Below are positions 61,160-64,000 of a stretch of DNA of 64,000 nt, piece by piece. The stretch covers positions 100,001 through 164,000 of the forward strand of contig CAJNDS010000935.1 of the NCBI GenBank assembly GCA_905221605.1, given 5' to 3'. The notes under the pieces are model-generated. The model made no database searches. It had not been told where the DNA came from and saw only the letters and a program-made list of their open reading frames with translations. Source of the DNA: Symbiodinium natans (lineage: Eukaryota; Sar; Dinophyceae; Suessiales; Symbiodiniaceae). Every line of letters starts with the position of its first letter. Within the stretch, counting starts at the first letter, position 1. Made by a program: the position numbers and the translations under genes.

Positions 61160-64000
61160 AAAGTTATGCTATTAAAAACAAAGCATCAATAACAGATGAA
61201 CAATCCGCGTTAAAATCTTATGCTAATTCTTATTCCATTACAAATATAAATCTTTCAGGTTTTAAAGGTTTATCATACCTTAAATATCAAAAAGAACGCT
61301 TAAACGATTATCTTAAGAAACATAAGAGTATGAAAGTTTTAATAACAGTTGATTTAGTATTTACATATCTCGCAGTAGATGAAGACGATGTTGATGAAGA
61401 TAGAACACATACAATAGGAAGTAGAAGATACAATATTTTAAATGAAGAAGATTTAAACAATGCAATAAATAATATGGCGAGTGATATTGAACTTTTAGTT
61501 GAAAACAAGAACTTAAGTAAATCAGGATTAAAAATAAAGAAAGTTAGTAAAATAACAATACATTATGACAAATATGACCCGACAAGAGCGGGAAAATTTA
61601 TAGAACTACCCGAATGGATAGCAAAGAAAAAAGCGTGTATTAATATTAAAAACGATGATGACTTTTGTTTAAAATATTGTATCCTATGTAGGTTTTATGA
61701 CATCTACAAAAAAGACCACCCAGAAAGACTTTACCATTATACAAAACTATTAGATAATGAGAGTTTAATAAAATGGGATGGTGTGAATTTTCCAGCTTCA
61801 AATGAAGATATTCAACACTTTGAAGAAATCAACAACAATACCATTTCAGTAAATGTTTATACAGTTGATAATGATAACAACAAAATAAGACCAGACAAAA
61901 TAACAAAAATAGTTAAACCAACTTTTCATATTAACCTTTTACGGTTAGATGAGGATAATAAAAGTCATTATGTCTATATTAAGGACTATTCTCGTTTAAT
62001 GGGTTCTCAAACAAACAAGCACAAAGAAAAATTATTTCATTGTAGATTTTGTCAAAAAGGCTTTCAAAAAGAAACATTATTAACCGCTCATACATTAAAA
62101 GGTTGTATGGGTAATGAAGTTCAAGCCATTGAGATGCCAGAAGAAAAAGAAAAAATGATGTTCCAAAAGCATTACAAAAAGTTAAGATGTCCTTATGTTA
62201 TTTATGGTGATTTTGAGTGTCTAACCACATTATCAAATGAAGGTTTAAAGGGTAGTTATCAAAATCATATCCCATCAGGTTTTATGTTAAATGTTGTTAA
62301 TTCAATAACAAATGAAGTTAAACCATATATTTATAGAGGTGAGGATTGTATGGATAATTTTTGTAAAACGATGAATGAAATTAGAGAAGAAATATTTGAT
62401 AAGATGAAAAATCCTAAACCAATGATTATAACACACGAACAAGAAAAAGAATTCCAAGAGTGTAAGAAATGCTTTATATGTGGTGGTGCTTTTAATAATA
62501 CTAAAGATAAAAAGAAAGTTAGAGACCATTGTCATTTTACAGGTTTATATCGTGGTTGTGCACATAACAAGTGTAATTTAGATTATTGTTTCAAATTCTT
62601 TAAAATTCCTATCTTTTTTTATAACCTTAAAAATTATGATGCACACCTTATAATATCAAATCTTGATAAACTTAATACCAAAAAAGATGATGTAAGCGTA
62701 ATAGCACAGAACAGCGAGAAGTTTGTTACCTTTTGTTTAAAACAGCTTGAGTTCAAGGATAGTTTTAGTTTCTTATCATCATCTTTAGATAAGCTTGTAA
62801 AGTTAACTAAGTATGAGGATAATGAAAAACGAAGCGACTGGTCAAATCATTTTAAATACAGTAAAAATAGTGAATATGTTAAGGATGATTATGACTTAGA
62901 TTTATTAACATCTGTTAAGGGTATTTACCCATATGACTATATGAATGATTTTAGTAAATTCAATGAAACAGAATTACCACCAAAAAAGGAATTCTACAGC
63001 CAACTATCAGAAGAGGGTATCAAAGATGAAGATTATGAAAAAGCACAACATATATGGAAACATTTTAACATTAAAAATCTCGGTGAGTATCACGACCTAT
63101 ATCTTAAAACGGATGTTTTATTATTATCAGATGTTTTTGAAAATTTCAGAACTAAATGTTTGGAAGATTACGGTTTAGACCCTGCTCATTATTACACTTT
63201 ACCTAATTTTGCTTGGGATGCTATGCTATTAAAAACGGGTGTCACTTTAGATTTAATATATGATGAAGAATTGTATAAAATGGTTGAGAAGGGTTTACGC
63301 GGTGGTATGTGCCAAGTTTCAAAGAGAAGGGCAGAAGCAAATAACAAATATATGAATGAATTGTATGATGAAAATAAACCGTCTTCTTATATAAACTACC
63401 TTGATGCTAATAATTTATATGGTCTAGCGATGTGTCAAAAACTACCATACAAAGATATTAAATTTGTTGATAACTTTACGGAAGAACAAGTTAACTCTTG
63501 GAACGATACTAATGTAGGTTTTATATTGGACGTTGATTTAGAGTATCCTAAAGAATTACACGATAAACATATTGACTATCCACTAGCACCGGAGATTATG
63601 AATGTAACGACAGATATGTTAAGTGAAACACAAAAAACCATTTACAAAGCATACAATCACAACAAGGAGCCTAGAGATGAAAAAACTAATAAGTTGATAC
63701 TTAATGTATATGATAAACAGAATTATGTATTACACATTAAGATGTTAAAATATTATTTGAAACAAGGACTAAAACTAAAGAAGATAAACAGAACAATAAT
63801 GTTCAAACAAAAAGAATGGTTAAAACCGTGGATAGAGTTTAACACGAATAAAAGAAAAGAAGCCACAAGTGATTTTGAAAAGGATATGTATAAATTAATG
63901 AATAACGCGGTGTATGGAAAAACGATGGAGAATGTAAGAGAACATATTAACTTTGAATTAGTTGATACACCAGAGCGTTTTCAGAAAGTAGTTAATGCAC
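61141..64000 (+). CDS. polB: Protein-primed family B DNA polymerase (5' part)
   Basis: 953 codons open to the window end. ATG 61,141 is fixed by an in-frame stop just upstream. In order: N-terminal extension 1-290; zinc finger Cys301/Cys304/His317/Cys322; Exo I YGDFE (Asp357, Glu359); a Cys-rich insert 441-479 (C-x2-C-x2-C, RDHCHFTG, RGCAHNKCN) resembling endonuclease VII/HNH; Exo II NLKNYDAH (Asp500); Exo III region KGIYPYDYM (about 594-601); TDVLLLSDVFENF (617-629); Pol A YLDANNLYG (Asp755); Pol B KLMNNAVYGKTMEN (918-931). Pol C lies beyond the window. The motif set and spacing match Polinton/Maverick and related virus polymerases that replicate linear DNA from a terminal protein. No break or frameshift seen. 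Confidence 0.93.
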   Translation, partial: MVRQALKSYAIKNKASITDEQSALKSYANSYSITNINLSGFKGLSYLKYQKERLNDYLKKHKSMKVLITVDLVFTYLAVDEDDVDEDRTHTIGSRRYNILNEEDLNNAINNMASDIELLVENKNLSKSGLKIKKVSKITIHYDKYDPTRAGKFIELPEWIAKKKACINIKNDDDFCLKYCILCRFYDIYKKDHPERLYHYTKLLDNESLIKWDGVNFPASNEDIQHFEEINNNTISVNVYTVDNDNNKIRPDKITKIVKPTFHINLLRLDEDNKSHYVYIKDYSRLMGSQTNKHKEKLFHCRFCQKGFQKETLLTAHTLKGCMGNEVQAIEMPEEKEKMMFQKHYKKLRCPYVIYGDFECLTTLSNEGLKGSYQNHIPSGFMLNVVNSITNEVKPYIYRGEDCMDNFCKTMNEIREEIFDKMKNPKPMIITHEQEKEFQECKKCFICGGAFNNTKDKKKVRDHCHFTGLYRGCAHNKCNLDYCFKFFKIPIFFYNLKNYDAHLIISNLDKLNTKKDDVSVIAQNSEKFVTFCLKQLEFKDSFSFLSSSLDKLVKLTKYEDNEKRSDWSNHFKYSKNSEYVKDDYDLDLLTSVKGIYPYDYMNDFSKFNETELPPKKEFYSQLSEEGIKDEDYEKAQHIWKHFNIKNLGEYHDLYLKTDVLLLSDVFENFRTKCLEDYGLDPAHYYTLPNFAWDAMLLKTGVTLDLIYDEELYKMVEKGLRGGMCQVSKRRAEANNKYMNELYDENKPSSYINYLDANNLYGLAMCQKLPYKDIKFVDNFTEEQVNSWNDTNVGFILDVDLEYPKELHDKHIDYPLAPEIMNVTTDMLSETQKTIYKAYNHNKEPRDEKTNKLILNVYDKQNYVLHIKMLKYYLKQGLKLKKINRTIMFKQKEWLKPWIEFNTNKRKEATSDFEKDMYKLMNNAVYGKTMENVREHINFELVDTPERFQKVVNA

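Larger units (their letters stand above)
59036..64000. mobile_element. Polinton/polinton-like-virus type segment (left part)
   Basis: AT-rich, tightly packed genes, no telomeric repeats, protein-primed DNA polymerase, viral-type zinc-finger protein. No capsid, packaging ATPase, protease or integrase is within the window, so Polinton, polinton-like virus, adintovirus-like element or linear plasmid cannot be separated. The left terminal repeat is not identified; the first 550 bases are non-coding. Confidence 0.7.

Overview
Most of the window (1 to about 59,035) reads as nuclear DNA of a dinoflagellate, most likely close to Symbiodinium; this is an inference. The clues are TTTAGGG telomere-type repeats scattered everywhere in both orientations, an intronless ubiquitin-like plus RCC1-repeat gene of a style I associate with Symbiodinium, many small terminal-inverted-repeat (TIR) elements that behave like introners, and introns that only join in frame with GA-AG or GT-AG borders. 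No rRNA, tRNA or CRISPR array was recognised.

Layout. 0-11 kb: RCC1-type gene (2.07-3.45 kb) and a run of short exon-like segments, mostly minus strand, separated by telomeric blocks. 11.4-15.2 kb: a fold-back element and degenerate tandem units. 15.7-21.8 kb: a plus-strand split gene with ordinary AT-rich introns that carries a 2.28-kb internal tandem duplication whose second copy is decaying. 22.5-24.3 kb: a 110-bp tandem array. 24.9-27.7 kb: an AT palindromic satellite. 28-59 kb: short exons, telomeric blocks, TIR elements and telomere-variant satellites intermixed.

The central observation is that telomeric blocks are not merely junk between genes. At 28.7, 30.4, 32.8, 34.1, 42.1, 47.5 and 56.3 kb a block, or a stretch containing one, can be removed as an intron with the reading phase kept. 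Each TTTAGGG unit carries a GT donor and a TAG acceptor, while the opposite orientation (CCCTAAA in sense) supplies TAA or TAG stop codons at several 3' ends. Several TIR families also sit exactly where an intron is needed, flanked by short direct repeats, and some have telomeric repeats inside them. These models rest on manual reading; open frames of 25-40 codons are common by chance, so single exons carry modest confidence and multi-exon phase-consistent models more.

From about 59,036 to the end the DNA changes abruptly to very AT-rich and lacks telomeric repeats. It holds a compact set of genes: a minus-strand zinc-finger gene, a 22-bp iteron-like array, two small plus-strand genes with the same GC-rich leader, hairpins after stop codons, and the first 953 codons of a protein-primed family B DNA polymerase of the Polinton/Maverick or polinton-like-virus type. 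This is either an integrated virus-like element or an assembly join at a poly-C tract; the window ends before the other border.
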